64,000 nucleotides of DNA from NCBI GenBank assembly GCA_902491345.1, contig CABUHI010000004.1, positions 1-64,000 on the forward strand, given 5' to 3'. The notes beneath the pieces were generated by a model. That model searched no databases, was not told where the DNA came from, and saw nothing but the letters and a program-made list of their open reading frames with translations. Within the stretch, counting starts at the first letter, position 1; the number at the start of each line of letters is the position of its first letter. Shown here one piece after another: positions 1 through 8,390 of the stretch. A program made the position numbers and the translations under genes. Source of the stretch: an uncultured Collinsella sp. Its GTDB lineage: Bacteria; Actinomycetota; Coriobacteriia; Coriobacteriales; Coriobacteriaceae.

Positions 1-95
1 CGGTCTTTCATGCAGCAGGGGCTCTCAATGTTTTTATGTCCTGCTCATATCGTCTGTGCCGGTACTTGGGGACGGCCCTTGCACCAATCTGTCGA

Positions 96-125
96 TTGAA
101 CGTCGCTGTGTGTTCGCGCTATCAT
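96..125 (+). promoter_or_regulatory. Probable feoB promoter
   Basis: A -35-like TTGAAC at 96-101 and a -10-like TATCAT at 120-125 are separated by 18 bp, which fits a vegetative sigma-70 promoter. Transcription would start near 132, inside the repeat pair at 140-173, and feoB begins at 215. This rests on spacing and consensus only. Confidence 0.5.
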
Positions 126-139
126 GCATGGTTACAATT

Positions 140-173
140 GGTTAGCCATGGCAAACGGTTAGCCAAGATAAAC
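140..173 (+). promoter_or_regulatory. Tandem operator-like repeats upstream of feoB
   Basis: Two copies of GGTTAGCCA begin at 140 and 157, 17 bp apart. The 16-mers at 141-156 and 158-173 agree except around the centre, and the first is close to palindromic. GGTTAGCC resembles a half-site of the DtxR/IdeR iron box. Lying just after the predicted -10, the pair would suit iron-dependent repression of feoB. The regulator is inferred; none is encoded nearby. Confidence 0.45.
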
Positions 174-214
174 AAAATGCAACGCCCTGTGGGCGCCGGG
201 GGAGGAACACGGAC

Positions 215-2575
215 GTGAAGCTCGATACACTCGAGATTGGAAAGGACGCCGTTGTCGCATCGGTGGCATCGGACGATCAGGCACTCCGACAGCATATTTT
301 GGACATGGGTCTAACGCCGGGCACCGAAGTCACCATGATGAAGTACGCCCCCATGGGTGACCCGCTCGAGATCCGCCTGCGTGGCTACGAGTTGACACTG
401 CGTAAGGACGATGCCGCTCGCATCGAGCTCGTGGGTATTCACGACACCGATACAGGTCCGCGCGCTAACGCCGCAATCGGCACGACGGAGCATCCGGCAC
501 TTGGCGAGGGGACGTATTCGCCCCGTGCGGCAAAGACGGCCGTGCCCGAGGGCGCGCCGCTGCACTTTGCCCTCGCCGGCAACCAAAACTGCGGCAAGAC
601 CACGTTATTCAACCAGCTGACGGGCTCCAACCAGCACGTCGGTAACTTTCCCGGCGTGACTGTCGACCGCAAAGATGGCACCATCCGTAACCATCCCGAG
701 GCGAGCGTTACCGATCTGCCTGGCATTTACTCCCTGTCGCCGTACACAGGCGAAGAGGTCGTGAGCCGTCAGTTCATCCTCGACGAGCGCCCGGACGCCA
801 TCATCGACATCATTGACGCTACCAACATCGAGCGTAACCTGTACTTGACACTGCAGCTCATGGAGCTCGACCGCCCCATGGTCATCGCGCTCAACATGAT
901 GGACGAGGTGACCGCCAACGGCGGCGCCGTAGACGTCAACTTGCTCGAGAGCCTGATGGGCGTGCCCGTTGTCCCCATTAGCGCTGCCCGCAACGAGGGT
1001 ATCGGCGAGCTGGTGGATCATGCCTTGCACGTCGCGCGGTTCCGCGAGCGCCCCGGTCGCCTGGACTTTTGCGCGCCCGACGGTCCGGACGGCGGTGCGC
1101 TGCATCGCTGCATCCACGGTATTGCTAACCTGATCGAGGACCATGCCGTGACGGCGCACATCCCGGTGCGCTTTGCGGCGACCAAGCTGGTCGAGGGCGA
1201 TGAGCTGGTAACTGAGGCGCTTCACCTGGATCGCAATGAGCTCGACGCTATCGAGCACATCATTACCCAGATGGAGGGCGAGGCCGGCACCGACCGCCTG
1301 TCCGCGCTGGCCGATATGCGCTTTAGCTTTATCGGCGACGTGTGTGGGCGCTGCGTCGTCAAGCCGCATGAGAGCCGCGAGCACGTGCGCTCCGTCAAGA
1401 TCGACCGTATCCTGACAGGTCGTTACACGGCCATTCCGGCGTTCCTGGTGATCATGGGTCTCGTTTTTTGGCTGACGTTTGGCGTGATCGGCGCGGCGTT
1501 GCAGGGACTCATGGAGGACGGTATCGCTGCCATCATCGCCTCGGCCGATGCGGGCCTCAAGGCGTTCGGCACCAACGACGTGGTGCGCTCGCTGGCTGTC
1601 GACGGCGTGCTTACGGGTGTGGGCAGCGTGCTGACCTTCCTGCCGATTATCGTCGTGCTCTTCTTGTTCCTCTCCATTCTGGAAGACTCCGGCTACATGG
1701 CGCGCGTGGCCTTTGTCATGGATAAGGTGTTGCGTCGCTTTGGCCTGTCGGGCCGTAGCTTCGTGCCTATGCTCGTCGGTTTTGGCTGCACCGTGCCGGC
1801 TATCATGTCGACCCGTACGCTCCCATCCGAGCACGACCGCAAGATGACGGTCATGCTCACGCCGTTCATGAGCTGTTCGGCCAAGTTGCCGGTCTACGGC
1901 CTGCTGTGCGGGGCGTTTTTCCCGCAGGCGACGGTTCCCGCCATGGTCTCGCTCTATCTGATTGGCATTGCGGTCGGTTGCATCGCAGCTTTGGTGCTCA
2001 ACCGCACGGCATTTAAGGGCGACCCGGTGCCGTTTATCATGGAGCTTCCCAACTACCGCCTGCCGAGCGTCAAGACGACAGTGATGCTGGCATGGGATAA
2101 GGCCAAGGACTTTATTACCAAGGCCTTTACCATTATCTTTGCCGCTACCGTGGTCATCTGGTTCCTTCAGACGTTCGACATTCGCTTTAATGTGGTCGCC
2201 GATCAGTCGCAAAGCCTGCTTGCGGGCCTCGGCAGCATCATCGCGCCGGCGCTGGCGCCGCTTGGGTTTGGCGACTGGCGTGCGTCCACGGCGCTCGTCA
2301 CCGGACTTATCGCCAAGGAGAGCGTCATATCGACGCTCACGGTGCTTTTGGGCGCGACCTCGCCCGCGGCACTGTCGACCATGTTTTCGCCGTTTACTGC
2401 CTATGTGTTTCTGGTCTTTACGCTGCTGTATCCGCCCTGCGTGGCTGCCATCGGCGCCGTCAAGAGCGAGCTGGGCGCGCGCTACGCCGTTGCCGTGTTC
2501 GCGTTTCAAGTGACGGTCGCCTGGATCGTGGCGTTTGTCGTGCATTCGGCGGGCATATTGCTGGGGTTGGCTTAG
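215..2575 (+). CDS. feoB: FeoA-FeoB fusion ferrous iron transporter
   Basis: GTP-dependent Fe(II) uptake protein of the cytoplasmic membrane, 786 aa. Residues 1-75 form a FeoA-like SH3 domain, which most organisms encode as a separate small protein. The FeoB G domain follows, with the G1 loop GNQNCGKT at 122-129, the G3 motif DLPG at 167-170 and the G4 motif NMMD at 228-231. From about residue 400 there are many hydrophobic segments typical of the FeoB permease, including the conserved VGFGCTVPAI region. The start is GTG at 215, with GGAGGAA at 201-207. Tandem iron-box-like repeats lie upstream, so iron repression is likely. No feoC is present. A perfect hairpin follows the stop. Confidence 0.95.
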   Translation: MKLDTLEIGKDAVVASVASDDQALRQHILDMGLTPGTEVTMMKYAPMGDPLEIRLRGYELTLRKDDAARIELVGIHDTDTGPRANAAIGTTEHPALGEGTYSPRAAKTAVPEGAPLHFALAGNQNCGKTTLFNQLTGSNQHVGNFPGVTVDRKDGTIRNHPEASVTDLPGIYSLSPYTGEEVVSRQFILDERPDAIIDIIDATNIERNLYLTLQLMELDRPMVIALNMMDEVTANGGAVDVNLLESLMGVPVVPISAARNEGIGELVDHALHVARFRERPGRLDFCAPDGPDGGALHRCIHGIANLIEDHAVTAHIPVRFAATKLVEGDELVTEALHLDRNELDAIEHIITQMEGEAGTDRLSALADMRFSFIGDVCGRCVVKPHESREHVRSVKIDRILTGRYTAIPAFLVIMGLVFWLTFGVIGAALQGLMEDGIAAIIASADAGLKAFGTNDVVRSLAVDGVLTGVGSVLTFLPIIVVLFLFLSILEDSGYMARVAFVMDKVLRRFGLSGRSFVPMLVGFGCTVPAIMSTRTLPSEHDRKMTVMLTPFMSCSAKLPVYGLLCGAFFPQATVPAMVSLYLIGIAVGCIAALVLNRTAFKGDPVPFIMELPNYRLPSVKTTVMLAWDKAKDFITKAFTIIFAATVVIWFLQTFDIRFNVVADQSQSLLAGLGSIIAPALAPLGFGDWRASTALVTGLIAKESVISTLTVLLGATSPAALSTMFSPFTAYVFLVFTLLYPPCVAAIGAVKSELGARYAVAVFAFQVTVAWIVAFVVHSAGILLGLA

Positions 2576-2616
2576 TTTTTTATTGACGGCGCGACCTCTG
2601 TGTATCGAATTGTTTT

Positions 2617-2656
2617 CGGCCCCGCATTTGTTGCTGACGGATGCGGGGCCGTTGCT
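2617..2656 (+). terminator. Hairpin terminator after feoB
   Basis: An 11-bp perfect stem (2617-2627 with 2641-2651) encloses a 13-nt loop. Only a weak U stretch follows. The 3' arm region overlaps the -35 of the next gene's promoter, so the intergenic space is compact. Confidence 0.6.
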
Positions 2657-2663
2657 ATATAAT
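2634..2663 (+). promoter_or_regulatory. Probable promoter of the MFS transporter gene
   Basis: A consensus -10 TATAAT at 2658-2663 is preceded by CTGACG at 2634-2639 with an 18-bp spacer. The -35 lies inside the feoB terminator hairpin. The gene starts at 2697. Confidence 0.5.
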
Positions 2664-2696
2664 CGCCTCCACTCAAAATGATTGGAGACGTTATAT

Positions 2697-3893
2697 ATGA
2701 GTCAGGCAAGGCAAGACGGCATCACGCTCAGGCAGTGGCTCCCGCTCGTCGGGCTCACCTGCTGTGCGTTCGTGTTCAACACGTCGGAGTTTATGCCCAT
2801 CGGCCTTTTGACTGATATCGCCGCGTCGTTCTCGCTCACCGAGGCCCAGGCGGGCATCATGATCTCGGTCTATGCCTGGGGCGTCATGCTGCTGTCGTTG
2901 CCGCTCATGGTGTTCGCTTCGCGTTTCGAGTTCAAGCGGATGCTGCTGGGCGTGCTCGCCGTGTTCTCGCTGGGCCAGTTCCTGTCCGCCGTGGCGCCCA
3001 CCTATCCCATCCTGGTCTGCGCGCGCCTGGTGGTCGCTTGCGCACATGCCGTGTTCTGGTCAGTCGCCTCGATTATGGCCTCGCGCCTGGTCGACACTCG
3101 CCACGGCGCGCTCGCCATCAGCATGATCGCCACGGGCTCTTCCATCGCACAGATCTTCGGCCTGCCGCTCGGCCGCGCCATTGGCCTGGCCGTGGGCTGG
3201 CGTATGACGTTTGCCGTGGTCGGAGCACTGTCTGCTGTCGCGGTCGTCTACCAGGCGACCGTGTTTCCAACCATGCCGGCGGGCGAGCGCTTTACCGTCA
3301 AGCAACTGCCCGAGCTGCTCAAGAACCCGTTACTGATCGCGCTCTATGCGGTCACGGTGTTCATGGCAACTGGCTATTACGCAAGCTACAGCTATATTGA
3401 GCCCTTCCTGGCGCAGGTCGCGCACGTCGATGCGGGCGCCATTACCATGACGCTGACGGCGTTTGGCTGCTCTGGTTTGCTCGGAAGCTGGCTGTTTGGC
3501 CGCCTGTTCGATGGGCATCGCTTCCCGTTCTTGGCTATCACGCTCTCCGGCGTGCCGGTGGCCCTGCTGCTCATGGGGCCGGCCGCATCGTCGCTCGTGA
3601 CAGTGCTTGCCGTCTGCGCACTGTGGGGTTGCTGTGCCACGGCCTTTAACGTGGCGTTTCAGGCCGAGCTCATCAAGCACACGCCGGCAGATTCGTCGGC
3701 CGTCGCCATGTCGATCTTCTCGGGCCTGTTCAACCTCGGTATCGGCACGGGTACCGCGATCGGCGGAGCCGTGGTTTCGGGTCCCGGTATCGCCTGGATC
3801 GGCTTTGTGGGCGGGGCGATTGCCGTCGTGGGCGTTATCCTCGCCGTCACGGTGATGTTCCCAGCCATCCGCCGCGCCAAGCCCGTCGCCTAG
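2697..3893 (+). CDS. MFS transporter, sugar/drug efflux type
   Basis: Major facilitator superfamily membrane protein of 398 aa with about 12 hydrophobic segments. It resembles the AraJ/SotB/YdhP group of drug-H+ antiporters: the N-terminal NTSEFMPIGLL stretch in TM1 and the LPLGRAIGLAVGWR stretch near the middle fit that group. The substrate cannot be read from sequence. ATG at 2697 is preferred over the in-frame TTG at 2682, because GGAG at 2684-2687 sits 9 nt before the ATG. The gene appears monocistronic: it has its own promoter and is followed by a long inverted repeat at 3909-3975. Confidence 0.85.
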   Translation: MSQARQDGITLRQWLPLVGLTCCAFVFNTSEFMPIGLLTDIAASFSLTEAQAGIMISVYAWGVMLLSLPLMVFASRFEFKRMLLGVLAVFSLGQFLSAVAPTYPILVCARLVVACAHAVFWSVASIMASRLVDTRHGALAISMIATGSSIAQIFGLPLGRAIGLAVGWRMTFAVVGALSAVAVVYQATVFPTMPAGERFTVKQLPELLKNPLLIALYAVTVFMATGYYASYSYIEPFLAQVAHVDAGAITMTLTAFGCSGLLGSWLFGRLFDGHRFPFLAITLSGVPVALLLMGPAASSLVTVLAVCALWGCCATAFNVAFQAELIKHTPADSSAVAMSIFSGLFNLGIGTGTAIGGAVVSGPGIAWIGFVGGAIAVVGVILAVTVMFPAIRRAKPVA

Positions 3894-3908
3894 CCACGTC
3901 CCCTCATC

Positions 3909-3975
3909 AGTTGCGGTGGAATAGTTCCTGTTTAAGGCCTTTGAAGGCCCAAGCAGGAACTATTCCACCGCAACT
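3909..3975. repeat. Long hairpin, perfect 22-bp arms
   Basis: The arms at 3909-3930 and 3954-3975 are perfectly complementary over 22 bp. The 23-nt interior has a further small stem around GGCCT/AGGCC. It lies 16 bp after the MFS stop. There is no poly-U tract, so it is not a typical intrinsic terminator, though it may block read-through or protect a 3' end. Only one copy occurs in this window. Confidence 0.8.
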
Positions 3976-4046
3976 TATTTTGGGGGAGGGGATACAAGCT
4001 GGGCATACAATGGATGTCGTTGTGTTGAGCTTACCGGGAGGTTGCT

Positions 4047-5423
4047 ATGTGGGCATACGAGACGACGTTCTATCAGGTCTATCCGCTGGGCTTTTGCGGA
4101 GCTCCGCGCGAAAACGCCGCCCCCGTTGCCGAGGATGAGCTCGCCCAGGCCGCCGATGTCGAACCCAACCCCGATGCTCCTATCATGAAGATTGCCCAAT
4201 GGGCCGACTACCTGCAAAAACTCGGCGTTGGCGCTGTGCTCATCAACCCGCCGCTCGAGTCCGATAGTCACGGCTACGATACACGCAGCCTGCGCCATAT
4301 CGACCGTCGCCTGGGTGGGGACGCCGACTTTGCCGCCGTGTGCGACACACTGCATGCTCACGGCATCCGCGTGGTGCTCGACGCCGTCTTCAACCACGTC
4401 GGCCGCGGCTTTTGGGCCTTCCGCGATGTGCAGGAGCGTAAGTGGGACTCGCCGTACAAGGACTGGTTCCACATTAGCTTTGACGGTGACTCGTGCTACG
4501 GCGACGGCTTTTGGTACGAGGGTTGGGAAGGCCATTTTGAGCTCGTGAAGCTCAACTTGCAAAACCCTGCCGTGGTCGATTACCTGCTAGAGTCCGTGCA
4601 CCGCTGGGCCGAGGTCTTTGGCGTCGACGGCCTGCGCCTGGACGTTGCCTATATGCTCGACCGCGACTTCATGCGTCGTCTGCATAGCTTCGCCCGTGAG
4701 CTCAAGCCCGACTTCGTGCTGATCGGCGAGACGCTCCACGGCGACTACAACCAGATCGTCAACGACGAGATGCTCGACTCCTGCACCAACTACGAGTGCT
4801 ACAAGGGCCTGTACTCCAGCTTTAACTCGGTCAACATGTTCGAGATCGCCCATTCGCTGCACCGTCAGTTTGGCGGCGACCCCTGGTGCATCTACCGCGG
4901 CAAACATCTGCTGTCGTTTGTCGACAACCACGATGTGCCGCGCCTGGCGAGCATCCTCACCGACAAGTCCTGTCTGCGTCCCGCCTACGGCATGCTCTTT
5001 GGCATGCCGGGCATCCCGTGCGTCTACTATGGCAGCGAGTGGGGAATTGCTGGCGAAAAGGGCGGCCCCGATGGCGACTGGGCGCTACGTCCTGCGCTCG
5101 ATGAGCCTGCGCCCAACGAGCTGACGGCGTTCATCACGCAACTCGCACACCTTCGCTCGGCCGACGACGCGGCTGCCCGTGCTCTCAACTACGGTGCCTA
5201 TCGCAACGTGGTGATCCAGAACAAGCAGCTGCTGTTCGAGCGCGCCTGCGACGACGCGACGGTGCTCGTGGCGGTGAACGCCGTGGACGAGCCTTACACC
5301 TTTGGCGCCGGCGAGCTCAACAGCTCCTTTGTCGATTTGCTTGCCGACGATGCGCCCACGGTCGAGCTGACGGGTACCCTTGAGCTTGCGCCCTACGAGG
5401 TGCGCTATCTGTTGAGGGCCTAG
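4047..5423 (+). CDS. GH13 alpha-amylase family glycosidase
   Basis: Alpha-glucan hydrolase of glycoside hydrolase family 13, 458 aa, with no signal peptide and so probably cytoplasmic. The four family motifs are visible: region I DAVFNH at 112-117, region II GLRLDVA with nucleophile Asp199, region III LIGETLHG with acid/base Glu228, and region IV FVDNHD with Asp296. A short C-terminal beta domain follows. It likely acts on maltodextrins or similar alpha-glucosides; the exact specificity is unknown. ATG 4047 is preceded by GGGAGG. The next gene starts 3 nt after the stop, suggesting co-transcription. Confidence 0.9.
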   Translation: MWAYETTFYQVYPLGFCGAPRENAAPVAEDELAQAADVEPNPDAPIMKIAQWADYLQKLGVGAVLINPPLESDSHGYDTRSLRHIDRRLGGDADFAAVCDTLHAHGIRVVLDAVFNHVGRGFWAFRDVQERKWDSPYKDWFHISFDGDSCYGDGFWYEGWEGHFELVKLNLQNPAVVDYLLESVHRWAEVFGVDGLRLDVAYMLDRDFMRRLHSFARELKPDFVLIGETLHGDYNQIVNDEMLDSCTNYECYKGLYSSFNSVNMFEIAHSLHRQFGGDPWCIYRGKHLLSFVDNHDVPRLASILTDKSCLRPAYGMLFGMPGIPCVYYGSEWGIAGEKGGPDGDWALRPALDEPAPNELTAFITQLAHLRSADDAAARALNYGAYRNVVIQNKQLLFERACDDATVLVAVNAVDEPYTFGAGELNSSFVDLLADDAPTVELTGTLELAPYEVRYLLRA

Positions 5424-5426
5424 ATC

Positions 5427-5990
5427 ATGACAGCGCCGGATGAGGGCTATCAACATATTGAGCATGGGTTTGAACCCGTGTTTGACGAGCACTCGCGCGT
5501 TTTGGTGCTGGGGTCGTTTCCCTCGGTGCTTTCGCGCGCCAATGCCTTTTATTACGGCAATCCTCAGAACCGCTTTTGGCGCGTGATGGCTGCGTGTCTT
5601 AGTGTGCCCGTGCCGCCCAACGAGGGCGACCCTTTGGCAAGCGGTGAGCCCGCGACGCTCGACGCCTCGATTGCCGCCAAGCGATCCATGCTGTTGAACG
5701 GTGGCGTGGCCCTGTGGGATGTGATTGAGAGCTGCGACATTAAGGGCTCGAGCGACGCGAGCATTCGCAACGTTGTGCCGGCACATATCGAGCGCATTAC
5801 CGGCGCAGCTCCCATTGAGCAGGTGATATGCAACGGTGGTACAGCTGGCCGGCTCTACAAGCGCTATCTACAAGAACGCACCGGGCTGCCTGCCATCGTC
5901 CTGCCCTCGACAAGTCCCGCCAATGCCGCCTGGCGCCTGGAGCGTCTTGTTGAGCGTTGGCACGAAGCCGTTGGCTGGGCTGTTATTTAA
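5427..5990 (+). CDS. DNA-deoxyinosine glycosylase
   Basis: Uracil-DNA-glycosylase superfamily protein of 187 aa, matching the hypoxanthine-DNA glycosylase group that removes deaminated adenine from DNA in base excision repair. Visible signatures are the N-terminal VLVLGSFPS, followed by AFYYGNPQNRFWRV, which holds the active-site loop, and the C-terminal LPSTSPANA, which matches the family's second conserved loop. It starts 3 nt after the GH13 stop. It converges on the reverse-strand gene that ends at 5992, with one base between the stop codons. The family call is confident; substrate preference is inferred from family membership. Confidence 0.85.
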   Translation: MTAPDEGYQHIEHGFEPVFDEHSRVLVLGSFPSVLSRANAFYYGNPQNRFWRVMAACLSVPVPPNEGDPLASGEPATLDASIAAKRSMLLNGGVALWDVIESCDIKGSSDASIRNVVPAHIERITGAAPIEQVICNGGTAGRLYKRYLQERTGLPAIVLPSTSPANAAWRLERLVERWHEAVGWAVI

Positions 5991-5991
5991 T

Positions 5992-6654
5992 TTAGATTTT
6001 TGTTTGAGCGTGGGCACCCAGACGTTTCAGAACGCCTCGCCAGATCGGCGCGGGCACGGCTGGCTTGGCGCAAACCATACCGTCGGTGTCGACGTTGGCG
6101 GCATTGCCGCCGCCAAGTTGCTGTGCATGCTCGACGGAGCAGCCCATGCGCACAGCGCCCACAAGCTTATCCATCGCTTCCGAAAATGGTCGGCGCAAGA
6201 GGCCCATGCGTGGGGAATGGCGAAGCGCTGCGATGCCGCTGCCGGCGCAGATGGCAACGCCGCCACACCACAATTGGTCATGGCGCTCACATGCCTTGTG
6301 CAGGCGAACGGCGGTCCCACGCGCCTGCTCAGTGCCCTCTTGTGCGGCTCGAATTGCGGCATAGACGCGCGTTCCCGTACCGCCAAAGCGCTCAAGCGCC
6401 TGCTCGATAGCTGTCAACGCCTCATCGTCAGCCACATCTTCAATGGCCAGCACGATGCCATCGGCAACGCTGCCGGCGTCATTTGCCTTCGAGCCGACTG
6501 GGCGGGGGAGTACAGTGTCGGAAAGCTGAGCATAGGCGGCGATGGCATCCTGCAGGTCCCAGAGCAAAAAATCAAGATCGGCGCTATTGGGAATGCTGAT
6601 ATACGCAATGGTCTGCAACGTTTTTGGTGCATCGCCGCGTGCGGTCGTCTCCAT
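5992..6654 (-). CDS. Hypothetical protein
   Basis: Unrecognised 220-aa soluble protein. The start is supported by AAGGAGG 6 nt upstream on the reverse strand. A mid-protein stretch rich in Asp, Glu and Ala is followed by CGGVAICAGSGIAAL and a RRPFSEAMDKLVGAVRMG segment. The latter faintly recalls C-terminal regions of proteins found with flavodoxin-like NAD(P)H oxidoreductases, but no nucleotide or flavin motif is clear. No signal peptide or membrane segment is visible. It is transcribed alone, against its neighbours, and diverges from the aminotransferase gene at 6748. Confidence 0.6.
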   Translation of the reverse strand: METTARGDAPKTLQTIAYISIPNSADLDFLLWDLQDAIAAYAQLSDTVLPRPVGSKANDAGSVADGIVLAIEDVADDEALTAIEQALERFGGTGTRVYAAIRAAQEGTEQARGTAVRLHKACERHDQLWCGGVAICAGSGIAALRHSPRMGLLRRPFSEAMDKLVGAVRMGCSVEHAQQLGGGNAANVDTDGMVCAKPAVPAPIWRGVLKRLGAHAQTKI

Positions 6655-6747
6655 GCCGCCTCCTTTCCGGTTGGTTTCCGTTTAGGTTACACCGTCTGGC
6701 GGTGCCTCGCCGCGCTATCCTAGTGCAACCCTTACGAAAGGAACGCC

Positions 6748-7884
6748 ATGCGTCTGCCCATGAATACCTCGCTTGCCACGCTCAAGCCCTCCGGCATCCG
6801 CCGGATCAACGCACTCGCCGCCCAGCATCCGGGGTGCATCGCGCTCGCGCTCGGCGAGCCCGATTTTCCCACGCCCGATGTGATTAGCGCCGAGGTGACT
6901 GCTTCGTTGGGCCGTGGTGACACGCACTATCCGCCCAACAACGGGCGCCCCGCCCTGCGTGAGGCGTTATCTGCCTACATGGGGGACGCGGGCCTTACGT
7001 TTTCCGCCGATGAGGTCATCCTGACCGACGGTGCGACCGAGGCACTGTCGGCAACATTCATGGCTATGCTCAACCCCGGCGACGAGGTCATCATCCCCAC
7101 GCCTGCCTTTGGCCTGTACGAGAGCATCGTCGTGGCCAACCACGCCAAGGCGGTCTTTTTGGATACGGAGCCTGCGCAATTTCAGATCGACGAGGACGCA
7201 CTTTGTGCTTGCGTGACGCCGGCGACCAAGGCCATCGTCATCTGCTCGCCCAACAATCCTACGGGTTGCATCCTCGACGCGGCATCGCTCGACGCCGTGG
7301 CACGCGTGGCAGAGCAGGCAGGCATCTACGTGGTCTGCGACGACGTATACAACCGCCTGGTTTATGTGGATGGCTACGAGCGCTTTGCCCAGCGCCACCC
7401 GGAGCTGCGTGAGCAGACGGTAGTCATCGAGAGCTTCTCCAAACCCTGGGCTATGACCGGCTGGCGCCTGGGTTGGCTCGCAGCCGCAGCCCCCGTCATC
7501 GCCGAGATCGCAAAAGCTCACCAATACCTAGTATCGAGCGCCGTCTCCTTTGAGATGGATGCCGCAACGCGAGCCCTCACCGTCGACCCAACCCCCATGC
7601 TCAAAGTCTACCGAGCCCGCCGCGAACGCGTACTCGCAGCCTTAGACGCCATGGGCCTCGACGTAGTAGAGCCCGCAGGAGCCTTCTACACTTTCCCGAG
7701 CATCAAAAAGTTCGGCCTAACCAGCGAAGACTTCTGCATCAAAGCCATCAAAGAGGCAAACGTAGCCCTAGTCCCGGGCGACTGCTTCGGAACCGAAGGC
7801 CACGTCCGCCTCAGCTACTGCGTTTCCGACCAAGATTTGGACGAAGGCCTAAATCGCCTGTCCACCTTCATTTCAACTTTATAG
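6748..7884 (+). CDS. PLP-dependent aminotransferase, class I/II
   Basis: Fold-type I aminotransferase of 378 aa, like the aspartate/aromatic aminotransferase group (AspC/PatA-like). Visible features are GEPDFPTP near residue 36, the cofactor-side motif SPNNPTG at about 167-173, and the Schiff-base lysine Lys232 in SFSKPWAMTGWRLGW. The substrate amino acid is not determinable. AAAGGAA precedes ATG 6748. Oddity: from about 7500 to the stop, codon choice shifts to A- and C-ending codons (GCA, CTA, GTA, GAA, CCA), unlike the first two thirds. The shift lies just before the hairpin element at 7936-8160. Confidence 0.9.
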   Translation: MRLPMNTSLATLKPSGIRRINALAAQHPGCIALALGEPDFPTPDVISAEVTASLGRGDTHYPPNNGRPALREALSAYMGDAGLTFSADEVILTDGATEALSATFMAMLNPGDEVIIPTPAFGLYESIVVANHAKAVFLDTEPAQFQIDEDALCACVTPATKAIVICSPNNPTGCILDAASLDAVARVAEQAGIYVVCDDVYNRLVYVDGYERFAQRHPELREQTVVIESFSKPWAMTGWRLGWLAAAAPVIAEIAKAHQYLVSSAVSFEMDAATRALTVDPTPMLKVYRARRERVLAALDAMGLDVVEPAGAFYTFPSIKKFGLTSEDFCIKAIKEANVALVPGDCFGTEGHVRLSYCVSDQDLDEGLNRLSTFISTL

Positions 7885-8168
7885 CCCAACGGGACGCAAC
7901 ACATCAGCCCACCGACCCAAGCATTATGAGTGGGGGCGTCAGCCAACGAAAACCCGGGCTGCCCAAAGTCAACGCAGGCACGCGCCGCCGAAGGCCAGGC
8001 GCAAGGTTTCCGTAGATTCCGCACGAGCCGGAAAGCACTTAATGTGCTTTCCGAGCGAGCCCAGGACCTGACCGAGCGGAAACCTTGCGCCTGGCCTTCG
8101 GCGGAGCGTGCCGGATGGTGGAATTGTGTGCAGCCCGGTTTTCCGTTGACCGACGCCGGGGTCCCCGC
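7885..8168. other. Large hairpin element A
   Basis: The intergenic space holds an extended inverted repeat. The inner arms at 7985-8012 and 8077-8104 pair perfectly over 28 bp. Weaker complementarity continues outward to about 7936 and 8160. The 64-nt core (8013-8076) contains a second hairpin, GGAAAGCAC (8030-8038) with GTGCTTTCC (8044-8052), around TTAAT. The core is shared with element B at 37985-38166, while the long stems are unrelated in sequence. No protein-coding reading is credible. It could be a structured RNA gene or a mobile hairpin; strand and transcription are unknown. Confidence 0.75.
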
Positions 8169-8174
8169 CATAAT
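8146..8174 (+). promoter_or_regulatory. rplJ-rplL promoter
   Basis: TTGACC at 8146-8151 and CATAAT at 8169-8174 have the optimal 17-bp spacer. The -35 hexamer lies in the outer right arm of hairpin element A. The transcript would begin near 8181 and run into the L10 leader. Confidence 0.7.
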
Positions 8175-8184
8175 ACTTTCGGTT

Positions 8185-8325
8185 CACGCACGAATCCGCT
8201 GCCAGAGACAGCCGGCGCAAACGGGTCTTACCCGCGAGCTTAATGGGACATCCCGCCAGCCGAGGTGGTCGAGTAGATATGTCTTCTCGCCCCCGTCGCT
8301 CATGCAGCGCGGGGGCTTTCTTTTT
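8185..8325 (+). ncRNA. Ribosomal protein L10 leader with attenuator
   Basis: This 5' leader matches the L10 autoregulatory leader family. A folded region at about 8190-8270, with internal complementary segments, is the expected L10(L7/L12)4 binding site. It is followed by a GC-rich hairpin (GCCCCCG at 8289-8295 with CGGGGGC at 8310-8316) and a U-rich run to 8325. Binding of L10 would favour the terminator and reduce rplJ-rplL expression. Family assignment rests on position and architecture. Confidence 0.7.
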
Positions 8326-8390
8326 GGACATGCCCCCGTCACGTCCTTGTGGCGGACCGTGCCCGGAAAGAATTCGAGGAGGTGTAATTC

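Noticed and set aside
1..214. tRNA or small gene at the window start (including a 60-aa frame at 36-218)
   Set aside because: No cloverleaf could be formed and the frame lacks a ribosome site; the region is better read as the feoB promoter and operators.
605..2545. Reverse-strand open frame opposite feoB
   Set aside because: Same shadow effect; feoB has clear GTPase and permease motifs.
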